Position numbers and translations under genes: made by a program | Assembly: GCF_023074185.1 (NCBI RefSeq) | Contig: NZ_JADPKY010000041.1 | Location: 1 to 64,000, forward strand | From: Bradyrhizobium sp. 132 | Lineage (GTDB): Bacteria > Pseudomonadota > Alphaproteobacteria > Rhizobiales > Xanthobacteraceae | DNA length: 64,000 nt | Direction: 5' to 3' | Shown here: piece by piece, positions 16,985 to 24,342 of the stretch | Numbering within the stretch: the first letter of the stretch is position 1 | Layout of the letters: each line of letters opens with the position of its first letter | The notes under the pieces: model-generated | Told to the model about the DNA's origin: nothing | What the model saw: the letters and a program-made list of their open reading frames with translations, nothing else | Database searches by the model: none

Positions 16985-18556
16985 CTACTTCAACAACGCA
17001 GTGACGAACTTGACCAGCGGCACCTTTTCGACCGAGCTGCGGTGGCCGACGATCCCGACCTTGATCGCGCCGGCCGCGTTGCCGATGAAGGCGACGTCCT
17101 CGATATTGCCGCCGGCGGCGACCAGCGGCGCGGTGATCGTCAGGAAGGCGTCCCCCGCGCCGACGGTGTCGACGACGGTCTTGGTGAAGGCAGGAACGCG
17201 CGCGACGCCGGTTTTCGAAGAGAACGGGTAGCAACCGAAGGAGCCGTGCGTGATAATCATGTTGTCGCAGTCGATCTTGCCGTGCAGGCCGGCCGCGATC
17301 ACGGATGCGATGTCGCTGAACTTGTCGGTTGCCGCCAGACGCGCCTCCGGCGCGTCGATGCAGATGTAATCAGCACGCGGATATCTCGTGATCAGGTTGT
17401 AGCCGTGATTGCCGCTGTTGCTCTGGGCATTGACCGCCAGGAACTTGGAGTTCGCAATCAGGGCGTCGATCGTGCTCGAGGCGATCATGCCGTGACCGAA
17501 ATCGGTGACGATCACCACGTCGGCGCCGCGCACGCGCTCCGTCGTGATACGGTCGATCTCCTTCCGATCGGCCTCGTCGAGCGGCGTGTCGTCCATGGTG
17601 TAGACTTCGAACAGCTTGTGCAGATATCCCAGCTCGACGAACCGCGATTTGCGGGTCGTCGGACGGCCCTGAATGCGAATCGGCGTCAGCGTGACGTTCG
17701 GGCGGACATGTGCGCGGATGAACTCTTCAGGGTAGTCGTTGCCGCCCAGCGTCGTGACGATCTCCACCGATTTGCAGAAGCTCGCGACATGGTTCGCCGC
17801 GGCGATGACGCCGCCGGCAAATTGCTCGCCGTTCTTGAACAGCGTGGCGACGATGTTTTCCTTCGAAGCCTTTCCGAGCGCCGTGACGTACTGGTATTCG
17901 TCGATGATGGTGTCGCCGACCAGCACGACGTGCATGTCCTGCACCTTGTCGATCAGCTTCAGCAGACGGTCGGCGCCGCCACCTTCACGGACCTTTTGCA
18001 GGTAGTCGCGGAGTGGAGGATCGTAGATGTCGAAATACCGGTTCACCAGCGACGAGGAGCTGAAGGTCACGTCGCGCGTGAACACGATGCGTCCGCCGTG
18101 ACGCTCGACGGCGTCGCGCTCGGTCCGGATCTTGCCGGTCACGTCGTCTTCGGGGTTCTCGTAGTCGGACCCCTTCACATAGATGTCCGGCCGCACCGTG
18201 TCGAGAATCGGCTCGGCGCTGGAGGTGTGATTGATGCCGACCCAATCGACGTTCGCGAGCGAGGCCAGCATCTCGGCCCGCATGTTTTCGGGGAAGATCG
18301 GCCGCCCCGGCCCCTTGTTGACGTGACGGTCGGCGGTGATCGTCACCATGACGACGTCGCCTTCGTTGTGCGCGGCCTGGATATGCCTGATGTGGCCGAG
18401 ATGCACGAGGTCGAAGACGCCGTGGCAGAGTGCGACCTTCCGGCCCTGCGCTTGCGCAGATCGCGCGATCTCGCCGAGTTCCTCGATTGTCTTGATCTTT
18501 TCGTGCGCCGCCAGTTGGGCGGTTGACGCGGGATTGTCGGTCGGAAGATTGCCCAT
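16985..18556 (-). CDS. nucleotidyltransferase-PfkB kinase fusion (HldE-like, domains in reverse order)
   Basis: Bifunctional protein of 523 residues. The N-terminal part is a cytidylyltransferase-like domain: CHGVFDLVHLGHIRH at 44-58 carries the HxGH motif (52-55). From about residue 190 a PfkB/ribokinase-type domain follows, ending with the catalytic GAGD at 466-469. HldE has the kinase first and the nucleotidyltransferase second, so the order is inverted here. It probably phosphorylates a sugar and activates it as a nucleotide sugar. The ATG at 18556 was chosen because an upstream extension to 18688 would run into the preceding gene and cross a strong hairpin. Confidence 0.83.
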   Translation of the reverse strand: MGNLPTDNPASTAQLAAHEKIKTIEELGEIARSAQAQGRKVALCHGVFDLVHLGHIRHIQAAHNEGDVVMVTITADRHVNKGPGRPIFPENMRAEMLASLANVDWVGINHTSSAEPILDTVRPDIYVKGSDYENPEDDVTGKIRTERDAVERHGGRIVFTRDVTFSSSSLVNRYFDIYDPPLRDYLQKVREGGGADRLLKLIDKVQDMHVVLVGDTIIDEYQYVTALGKASKENIVATLFKNGEQFAGGVIAAANHVASFCKSVEIVTTLGGNDYPEEFIRAHVRPNVTLTPIRIQGRPTTRKSRFVELGYLHKLFEVYTMDDTPLDEADRKEIDRITTERVRGADVVIVTDFGHGMIASSTIDALIANSKFLAVNAQSNSGNHGYNLITRYPRADYICIDAPEARLAATDKFSDIASVIAAGLHGKIDCDNMIITHGSFGCYPFSSKTGVARVPAFTKTVVDTVGAGDAFLTITAPLVAAGGNIEDVAFIGNAAGAIKVGIVGHRSSVEKVPLVKFVTALLK

Positions 18557-18571
18557 GTGATAACCCAAAGC

Positions 18572-18595
18572 GCCGGCCGACCTCAGTCGGCCGGC
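18572..18595 (-). terminator. perfect hairpin between epimerase and nucleotidyltransferase-kinase genes
   Basis: A 10-bp perfect stem (18572-18581 with 18586-18595) with a four-base loop, in the 82 bp between the minus-strand genes ending at 18639 and starting at 18556. Only a short T-rich run follows on the transcribed strand, so it could be a weak terminator, an attenuator or a processing stem that sets the epimerase apart from the genes below. Confidence 0.5.
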
Positions 18596-18638
18596 CCGGA
18601 ATTGATCGATTCGCGGCAACGATATCCGGCGAACCTGT

Positions 18639-19667
18639 TCACTGGCTTGCCTTCTGCGGCGTGCCGGACGCGGCGTCGCTGTCGTCACCGAGATACTTGA
18701 ACCAGTCCTTGGTCGCGTCCGCGATCTTGTCCACCGTCCACAGCGGCGCGTCCTTGTACTGATCCATCGACTTCAGCATCGTCGCGACGCCGTCCTCGAA
18801 TTTCACCTTCGGCGTCCATTTCAGGATCCGCTTGATCTTGGTGATGTCGGCATGGGTGCACTCGGGTTCGCCGGGACGCTTGGGAATGTGGACCTTGTCG
18901 CCGCCGAGAAGTTCGACCAGCCGGTTGACGCTGTAGGTGTTGTCGGAGCCGACGTTGAAAACTTCGTTCGAGACCTCGGAGCGCGCGGCGGTCACGAAGG
19001 CGTCGGCGACATCGCTGACGAAGGTGAAGTCGCGGGTCTGCTCGCCATCGCCGACCACCGTGAAGGGCTTGCCGGCGAGTTTCTGCGCCATGAACACGCC
19101 GAACACGGCGCCGTAGGTGCCCGTGGTGCGATGGCGCGGCCCGTAGACGTTGAACAGGCGCAGCGCGACCGCGGGCAATTTGTAGACCTGGCACCAGTGC
19201 ATGACGCACTGCTCGCCGAGATTCTTGGTGAGCGCATAGGGATACATCGGCCGGATCTCGGCGCTCTCCGGCGTCGGATAGGCGTCGGGAATTCCGTAGC
19301 AAGACGACGACGCGGCATAAACGAAGCGGCTGACGCCCGCCTGCCGTGCAGCCTCGAGAACGTTGACCGTGCCGTCGACATTGGCGCGATGATACGGGAT
19401 CGGGGACTCGATCGAGGGAACGATGTCGGCCAGCGCGGCGAGATGGAAGACCCAGTCGATGCCGTCGAAATGCGGCTTGATCGATTCGAGTTCGGTGACG
19501 TCGGCCCGCACAATCTTCAGTCGACTCGAATCGGCGCGCGAGGCGAGATTTTCGGGGCGTCCGATCACGAAATTATCGAGCGCGATGACCTTGTGCCCGT
19601 CGTCGAGGAGACGATCGACGAGGTGACTGCCGATGAAGCCCGCGCCACCGGTAACGATGCATTTCAT
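18639..19667 (-). CDS. NAD-dependent sugar epimerase/dehydratase (2)
   Basis: Extended SDR of 342 residues, UDP-glucose-4-epimerase-like. TGGAGFIG at 6-13 binds NAD, YAASSSCYG and YALTKN give the Ser and YxxxK residues, and LRLFNVYGPRHR and DGEQTRDFTFVSD are the usual nucleotide-sugar epimerase blocks. It is the first gene of the minus-strand operon and is divergent from the SIS isomerase at 19805. The reaction is probably epimerisation or dehydration of a nucleotide sugar; the exact sugar cannot be read. Confidence 0.87.
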   Translation of the reverse strand: MKCIVTGGAGFIGSHLVDRLLDDGHKVIALDNFVIGRPENLASRADSSRLKIVRADVTELESIKPHFDGIDWVFHLAALADIVPSIESPIPYHRANVDGTVNVLEAARQAGVSRFVYAASSSCYGIPDAYPTPESAEIRPMYPYALTKNLGEQCVMHWCQVYKLPAVALRLFNVYGPRHRTTGTYGAVFGVFMAQKLAGKPFTVVGDGEQTRDFTFVSDVADAFVTAARSEVSNEVFNVGSDNTYSVNRLVELLGGDKVHIPKRPGEPECTHADITKIKRILKWTPKVKFEDGVATMLKSMDQYKDAPLWTVDKIADATKDWFKYLGDDSDAASGTPQKASQ

Positions 19668-19756
19668 GGGAACATCCGTGATGCGAATGCCCAGCGAAAC
19701 AGGCTCGCCAATGTTAAGTGGAGTCGGAAACCGAATCGGCTGCTAGTACACTCGGC

Positions 19757-19769
19757 AGGTATTATACCT
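19757..19769. promoter_or_regulatory. palindrome with -10-like boxes on both strands
   Basis: AGGTA-TTA-TACCT lies midway between the divergent epimerase (start 19667) and SIS isomerase (start 19805). It reads as TATAAT on the minus strand and TATTAT on the plus strand, so it may supply a shared -10 region or an operator over it. No good -35 box is visible for either direction. Confidence 0.35.
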
Positions 19770-19804
19770 TTGCAATCGCTGGTGATAGCCGGTATCAGGG
19801 CGTC

Positions 19805-20416
19805 ATGTCGCCGTCGAGCCGCGAGCCCATGCCTGCCGAGTCCGTCGATCCCGATCACAAGGCTTTCCTCGACGATTATGTGGCGCGCCTCCATCGCGCG
19901 ACTGCGGTTGACGACGGGGTTTTCGCCAGGATTTCCGCTACCCGCGCCACCTGGTTGCGCGCGCGAGAGCAGGGCAGTCGCATCATCTTCATCGGCAATG
20001 GCGGCTCGGCCGGCATCGCTTCGCATCTCGCTATCGATCTGGCGAAGAACGCATCAGTGCCCGCACTCTGCTTCAGCGATGCCAGCATGATGTCGTGCCT
20101 TGCCAATGATTACGGTTTCGAGGATTGGCTCGCGCATGCGGTGCGGCTGAGCGCTCGCGCCGGCGATTGCCTCGTCGCGATCAGCTCGTCGGGGCGCTCG
20201 AAGAACATCCTCAATGCGGTCGCGCAGGCGCGGACGATGAAGCTCGACGTGATCACGCTGTCGGGCATGAATGCGGACAATCCGCTGCGCAATCTCGGCG
20301 ACGTCGATTTTTACGTCGATAGCCGCAGCTACAACATCGTCGAGACCACGCACCAGTTCTGGATGATGGCCGCGATCGACCTCGTCATCGGTCGCGCGGA
20401 ATATCCGGCATCCTGA
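19805..20416 (+). CDS. SIS-domain sugar phosphate isomerase (GmhA-like)
   Basis: Protein of 203 residues resembling sedoheptulose-7-phosphate isomerase. The SIS phosphosugar-binding loop GNGGSAG is at 64-70, SSSGRS at 127-132, and a C-terminal ETTHQFWMM helix resembles the GmhA end. GmhA makes the heptose-phosphate precursor of ADP-L-glycero-manno-heptose. A HAD phosphatase and a nucleotidyltransferase-kinase in the same island support a heptose-type pathway. The start is uncertain: ATG at 19805 is used, ATG at 19829 and GTG at 19718 are open. Confidence 0.83.
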   Translation: MSPSSREPMPAESVDPDHKAFLDDYVARLHRATAVDDGVFARISATRATWLRAREQGSRIIFIGNGGSAGIASHLAIDLAKNASVPALCFSDASMMSCLANDYGFEDWLAHAVRLSARAGDCLVAISSSGRSKNILNAVAQARTMKLDVITLSGMNADNPLRNLGDVDFYVDSRSYNIVETTHQFWMMAAIDLVIGRAEYPAS

Positions 20417-20554
20417 GGCGGGAATTCGATGCAGGCGCGATTGAAGCAGGCGGCCTATTTTCGGTGAAGCTGCTGCTGTTGATCGCCGTGCCGGTGTACA
20501 TTGGGCGCGCCACCCTTGACTCTCTTGACCAATGCCGTCGATCTGATCTTCACA

Positions 20555-20573
20555 GGGTGAGATTGCCTCACCC
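20555..20573 (+). promoter_or_regulatory. hairpin in SIS-methyltransferase gap
   Basis: GGGTGAG (20555-20561) and CTCACCC (20567-20573) form a perfect 7-bp stem with a five-base loop about 30 bp before the C-methyltransferase start. Possible 5' leader structure; no terminator T-run follows. Confidence 0.35.
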
Positions 20574-20603
20574 GCCCGCACGTCTCCGTTTTCCGGTCCT
20601 ACG

Positions 20604-21872
20604 ATGAAAAACCTGTTCTACGTCCGTCATACCTGCCGCCTCTGTCATTCGGACAAGCAAGAGCTGGTCGTCCCGATGGCAGGCATGCCCATCGGCACGC
20701 CGAACTTCCAGGTGCCGAACGCCAGCGTCGACGATCCCGTCTTTCGCGCCGCTGTGCCGATGGCGCTGCACCTGTGCGCAGACTGCGGCCATCTCCAAAT
20801 TCTCCATGTCGGCAATCCCGAGATCCAGTACCGCAACTACGTTTACACCACCTCGCTCTCGCTCGGCCTGCGGGAGCATTTCGCGGGCTATGCCAACGAC
20901 GTCGTCAGCCGTTTCGCCATCGCGCCGGGCTCGCTGGTCGTCGAACTCGGCAGCAATGACGGATCGCTGCTCGGCTTCTTTAGGGAGCGCGGCATGCGGG
21001 TGCTGGGTGTCGATCCCGCCGTCGACATCGCACGGCGGGCGACGGAAGCGGGGATCGAGACCATCGGCGATTTCTTCACCGATGCCATCGGTCATCGCAT
21101 TCTACAAAGCCACGGTGTGGCGAGCGTCGTGATCGCCAACAACATGATCGCCAATGTCGACAATCTTGATCCGCTGGTGATCGGGGTCCGCGACGTGCTG
21201 GCGCCGGACGGGCTGTTCGTTTTCGAAACGCAGTACGGCGTCGACGTCACTGAGAAGAACCTCCTCGACACCGTCTATCACGAGCATCTGTCGTATTTTA
21301 ACATCAAGCCGCTGACGCGCTTCTTCGCGCGGCTCGGCATGGAAGTGATCGACGTCCAGCACATCGAGACCAAGGGCGGCTCTATCCGCGTGACGGTGCA
21401 GCGTGCCGGCGGCCCGAAGAAGCCTTCCGCGGAGGTCGCGCGCTTCATCGGCGAGGAAGACCGGCTCGGCGTCGACCAGCCCACCTACTATGTGCCCTAT
21501 GCGCGGAGGATCGCCGCCATCCGCGACGAGTTGGTCGCGATGGCCGATGCCGCCCATGCGCGCGGTCAACTCGTGGCCGGCTACGGCGTGTCTGTCGGTA
21601 CCACGACCCTGCTGCCGCAGTTCGGCCTGGAGACGAAGATTGACTTCCTGGTGGACGACGACCCCAAGAAGGGGAACGTGATGGCCGGCCCGGGCTACGA
21701 CATCCCGATCCTGTCGCCCGCCGCCCTTTACGAGCGCAAGCCGGCATTCGTCGTCGTTTTCGCCTGGCGCTACGTGGATCCGATCCGGGCCAAGCATGCC
21801 CGCTATTTCGCCGATGGCGGAAAGTTCGTTGTGCCGTTGCCGGGCATCTCGACGATCGATCGGGCCGATTGA
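20604..21872 (+). CDS. NDP-sugar C-methyltransferase
   Basis: Three-domain C-methyltransferase of 422 residues. The zinc finger has CRLC at 11-14 and CADCG about 45 residues later. The SAM domain has VVELGSNDGSLL, and the LDTVYHEHLSYFN block holds the Tyr/His/Glu cluster of the TcaB9/TylCIII family. The C-terminal domain has GYGVSVGTTTLLPQF and VDDDPKKGN. The enzyme methylates a keto-deoxysugar nucleotide at carbon. Unlike the copy at 6529-7746 it keeps the full catalytic YHEH block. It is the last island gene before the secE promoter region. Confidence 0.9.
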   Translation: MKNLFYVRHTCRLCHSDKQELVVPMAGMPIGTPNFQVPNASVDDPVFRAAVPMALHLCADCGHLQILHVGNPEIQYRNYVYTTSLSLGLREHFAGYANDVVSRFAIAPGSLVVELGSNDGSLLGFFRERGMRVLGVDPAVDIARRATEAGIETIGDFFTDAIGHRILQSHGVASVVIANNMIANVDNLDPLVIGVRDVLAPDGLFVFETQYGVDVTEKNLLDTVYHEHLSYFNIKPLTRFFARLGMEVIDVQHIETKGGSIRVTVQRAGGPKKPSAEVARFIGEEDRLGVDQPTYYVPYARRIAAIRDELVAMADAAHARGQLVAGYGVSVGTTTLLPQFGLETKIDFLVDDDPKKGNVMAGPGYDIPILSPAALYERKPAFVVVFAWRYVDPIRAKHARYFADGGKFVVPLPGISTIDRAD

Positions 21873-22249
21873 CCGCCCCAGGTCGCTAGAAGGGGTCCCA
21901 GGAGAGGGGGACCCAGGGTGTCGTTCTGCAAAGAACCGGCGGAGGGCATGGGACCGCGCTTTGCAGGCGGCCGATAAGCCCTTGATCGGCATGGTCTCTG
22001 CTCGGTCGCCCGCGGAGGCCGGTTTACCCGCTGGCACCCTCTCGATCTTGACCTTTGCTCCCATCCGCAGTAGATACCGCCCACTCGCAGCCGGCCCGTT
22101 AGACGCGGATCTCCGGCGCGGCTTTGAAATCCCCGAACAATCGAGCCCGGATTCCGGCTCATCCTTCGAGACAGAGGGCTGGGCCAACGGCGGCTGTTCG
22201 GATCCCTGAAATTCATTCGCGTCTGTCGACGGACGTTGGACATCAAACG
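21873..22249 (+). other. secE upstream region (no gene)
   Basis: 377 bp without a convincing gene. It contains a 7-bp perfect hairpin (21893-21899 / 21908-21914) just after the methyltransferase stop that may end island transcription. Further on is a good sigma-70-type promoter (22048-22076) and then about 170 nt of leader before secE. No copy of the tRNA-Trp 3' end was found here, so there is no visible att duplication at this edge of the island. Confidence 0.6.
22048..22076 (+). promoter_or_regulatory. sigma-70 promoter for secE-nusG
   Basis: TTGACC (22048-22053), a 17-bp spacer and TAGATA (22071-22076), each one or two bases from consensus. Transcription would start near 22083 and give a leader of about 165 nt before secE. 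It lets secE be transcribed independently of both the island and the distant tRNA. Confidence 0.65.
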
Positions 22250-22441
22250 ATGGCAGTCAGCCCGTTCAAGTTCTTGCAGGAAGTGCGCTCGGAGACCGCC
22301 AAGGTCACCTGGCCGACCCGCCGTGAGACGACCATCACCACCATCATGGTGTTCGTCATGGTCGCCGTGGCCTCGATCTTCTTCTTCGCCGCCGACCAGG
22401 TCATCCGTTACCTCATCACCTTCCTTCTGGGCATCCACTGA
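22250..22441 (+). CDS. secE: preprotein translocase subunit SecE
   Basis: Small Sec translocon subunit of 63 residues that clamps SecY. It has the short single-helix form usual in alphaproteobacteria: an amphipathic FLQEVRSETAKVTWPTRRET segment before one transmembrane helix (about residues 30-58, VFVMVAVASIFFF and following). KVTWPTR is the conserved motif. The ATG at 22250 excludes an upstream extension to 22124 that has no family similarity. The stop overlaps the nusG start by one base (TGATG), so translation is coupled. Confidence 0.95.
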   Translation: MAVSPFKFLQEVRSETAKVTWPTRRETTITTIMVFVMVAVASIFFFAADQVIRYLITFLLGIH

Positions 22442-22995
22442 TGGCAACAGCAACGGCTCAATTGTCTGACAAGCGCTGGTACATCGTCCACGCCTATTCG
22501 AACTTCGAGAAGAAGGTCGCCGAATCGATCCGCGAGCAGGCCAAGCAGCGTGGGCTCGAGGAGCTGTTCGAGCTGGTGCTGGTTCCGACCGAGAAGGTCA
22601 CGGAAGTGCGCCGCGGCCGCAAGATCGACGCCGAGCGCAAGTTCTTTCCGGGCTACGTGCTGGTGAAGATGAAGCTGACCGACGAGGCGTTTCATCTGAT
22701 CAAGAACACGCCGAAGGTGACCGGCTTCCTCGGCGCGGAAAACAAGCCGATGCCGATCTCGGAAGCCGAGGCCATGCGCATCCTGCACCAGGTGCAGGAG
22801 GGCGTGGAACGGCCGAAGGCGTCGGTGTCGTTCGAGATCGGCGAGAACGTGCGCGTGGCCGACGGCCCGTTCGCCTCGTTCTCGGGTGTCGTCGAGGAAA
22901 TCGACGAGGCGCGCTCGCGCGTGAAGGTCGCGGTGTCGATCTTCGGCCGCGCCACGCCGGTCGAACTGGAATTCGGTCAGGTCGAGAAGATCTGA
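22441..22995 (+). CDS. nusG: transcription termination/antitermination protein NusG
   Basis: Protein of 184 residues. The N-terminal NGN domain starts at RWYIVHAYSNFEKKV and includes FFPGYVLVKM. The C-terminal KOW domain is VRVADGPFASFSGVVEEID. It binds RNA polymerase and links it to Rho or to the ribosomal S10 protein. It is coupled to secE by a one-base overlap and followed by a UUCG-capped hairpin before rplK. Confidence 0.97.
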   Translation: MATATAQLSDKRWYIVHAYSNFEKKVAESIREQAKQRGLEELFELVLVPTEKVTEVRRGRKIDAERKFFPGYVLVKMKLTDEAFHLIKNTPKVTGFLGAENKPMPISEAEAMRILHQVQEGVERPKASVSFEIGENVRVADGPFASFSGVVEEIDEARSRVKVAVSIFGRATPVELEFGQVEKI

Positions 22996-23003
22996 TCGGG
23001 TAG

Positions 23004-23025
23004 GCGTGAGACTTCGGTCTCACGC
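23004..23025 (+). promoter_or_regulatory. UUCG-capped perfect hairpin after nusG
   Basis: A 9-bp perfect stem (23004-23012 with 23017-23025) capped by a very stable TTCG tetraloop, starting eight bases after the nusG stop and 100 bp before rplK. No T-run follows, so it is more likely a 3'-end protector or processing stem, or part of the rplK leader, than a simple terminator. Confidence 0.6.
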
Positions 23026-23125
23026 AACAAGAGGCCGTGGGAGGGAGAGGGCGGTTGCCAGCCGCATCCGACCCAGACCACGAACCTGAAACCGCCGGTC
23101 CAGGCCGGCCCAACAGGAGTGATAC

Positions 23126-23554
23126 ATGGCAAAGAAAGTGACCGGATACCTGAAGCTTCAGGTCCCGGCCGGTGCGGCGAATCCTTCGCCCCCGATCGGT
23201 CCCGCGCTCGGTCAGCGCGGTCTCAACATTATGGAGTTCTGCAAGGCGTTCAACGCCCAGACCCAGAAGGAAGAGAAGAACACCCCCATCCCGGTGGTCA
23301 TCACCATCTATGCGGACCGTTCCTTCACCTTCGAGATGAAGACGCCGCCGATGTCCTTCTTCCTCAAACAGGCTGCCAAGATCCAGTCCGGCTCGAAGGC
23401 GCCGGGCCGCGACAAGGCCGGCGCGGTGACCAAGGCGCAAGTGCGCGAGATCGCCGAGAAGAAGATGAAGGATCTCAATTGCGATACCATCGAATCGGCC
23501 ATGAAGATGGTCGAGGGCTCTGCCCGCTCGATGGGTCTGGAAGTGGCAGGGTAA
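23126..23554 (+). CDS. rplK: 50S ribosomal protein L11
   Basis: L11, 142 residues, builds the stalk base and GTPase-associated centre with 23S rRNA. The [21 protein letters not shown] block with the proline-rich switch, and the [10 protein letters not shown] helix, are diagnostic. The C-terminal RNA-binding domain ends with [19 protein letters not shown]. It is spaced six bases from rplA, forming the L11 operon. Confidence 0.98.
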   Translation: MAKKVTGYLKLQVPAGAANPSPPIGPALGQRGLNIMEFCKAFNAQTQKEEKNTPIPVVITIYADRSFTFEMKTPPMSFFLKQAAKIQSGSKAPGRDKAGAVTKAQVREIAEKKMKDLNCDTIESAMKMVEGSARSMGLEVAG

Positions 23555-23560
23555 GCGGTC

Positions 23561-24253
23561 ATGGCAATCGGAAAGCGTTTGAACAAAGCCCGCGAAGGTG
23601 TTGATCGCGAAAAGCTTTACCCGCTCGCGGACGCCATCAAGATGGTCAAGGAACGCGCGAAAGCGAAGTTCGACGAGACCATCGAGGTCGCGATCAATCT
23701 CGGCGTCGATCCGCGTCACGCCGACCAGATGGTCCGCGGCGTCGTGACCCTGCCGAACGGCACCGGCCGTACGCTCCGCGTCGGCGTGTTCGCCCGCGGC
23801 GCCAAGGCTGATGAAGCCAAGGCTGCGGGTGCCGACGTCGTCGGCGCCGAAGACCTGGTCGAAAAGGTGCAGAACGGCACGATCGATTTCGATCGTTGTA
23901 TCGCGACCCCCGACATGATGCCGCTGGTCGGCCGTCTCGGTAAGGTGCTGGGCCCGCGCGGCCTGATGCCGAACCCGAAGATCGGCACCGTGACCATGGA
24001 CGTCACTGGCGCGGTGAAGGGTGCCAAGGGCGGCTCGGTCGAGTTCCGTGTCGAGAAGGCCGGCATCCTGCAGGCCGGCGTCGGCAAGGCCTCGTTCTCC
24101 GAGGAGAAACTGGTCGAGAACATCAAGGCCCTGGCTGACGCTGTCTCCAAGGCCAAGCCGGCTGGTTCCAAGGGCACCTACATCCAGCGCGTTGCGGTGT
24201 CCTCGTCGATGGGCCCGGGCGTGAAGGTCGAGCCGGCCACCATTCTCGGCTAG
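23561..24253 (+). CDS. rplA: 50S ribosomal protein L1
   Basis: L1, 230 residues, binds the L1 stalk of 23S rRNA and moves deacylated tRNA toward the exit. It usually also represses its own operon. Conserved blocks include the [12 protein letters not shown] and LPNGTG motifs and the [15 protein letters not shown] core. The gene starts six bases after rplK and is followed by a strong terminator at 24273-24315, so the rplKA unit ends here rather than reading into rplJL. Confidence 0.98.
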   Translation: MAIGKRLNKAREGVDREKLYPLADAIKMVKERAKAKFDETIEVAINLGVDPRHADQMVRGVVTLPNGTGRTLRVGVFARGAKADEAKAAGADVVGAEDLVEKVQNGTIDFDRCIATPDMMPLVGRLGKVLGPRGLMPNPKIGTVTMDVTGAVKGAKGGSVEFRVEKAGILQAGVGKASFSEEKLVENIKALADAVSKAKPAGSKGTYIQRVAVSSSMGPGVKVEPATILG

Positions 24254-24272
24254 GGTTTGTAAATGCATGAGG

Positions 24273-24315
24273 CGAGGGGCGGAATCGGGCAACCGATTCC
24301 GCCCCTCGTTGTTTG
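24273..24315 (+). terminator. rho-independent terminator after rplA
   Basis: A 16-bp perfect stem (24273-24288 / 24293-24308) with a GCAA tetraloop, followed by TTGTTTG. This is one of the strongest hairpins of the window and separates rplKA from the next gene. Confidence 0.88.
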
Positions 24316-24342
24316 TGACGGTGTTCACTGGAAACAAGAACA

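Noticed and set aside
18557..18688. N-terminal extension of the nucleotidyltransferase-kinase
   Set aside because: It would overlap the upstream epimerase by 50 bp and cross a 10-bp hairpin; the Arg-rich extension is unlike the family.
21873..22249. Right-hand attachment site of the island
   Set aside because: I looked for a copy of the tRNA-Trp 3' end near secE and found none, and no integrase gene is present, so no att site is reported.
23119..23604. Alternate-frame protein over rplK
   Set aside because: Shadow of rplK; the L11 frame is unmistakable.
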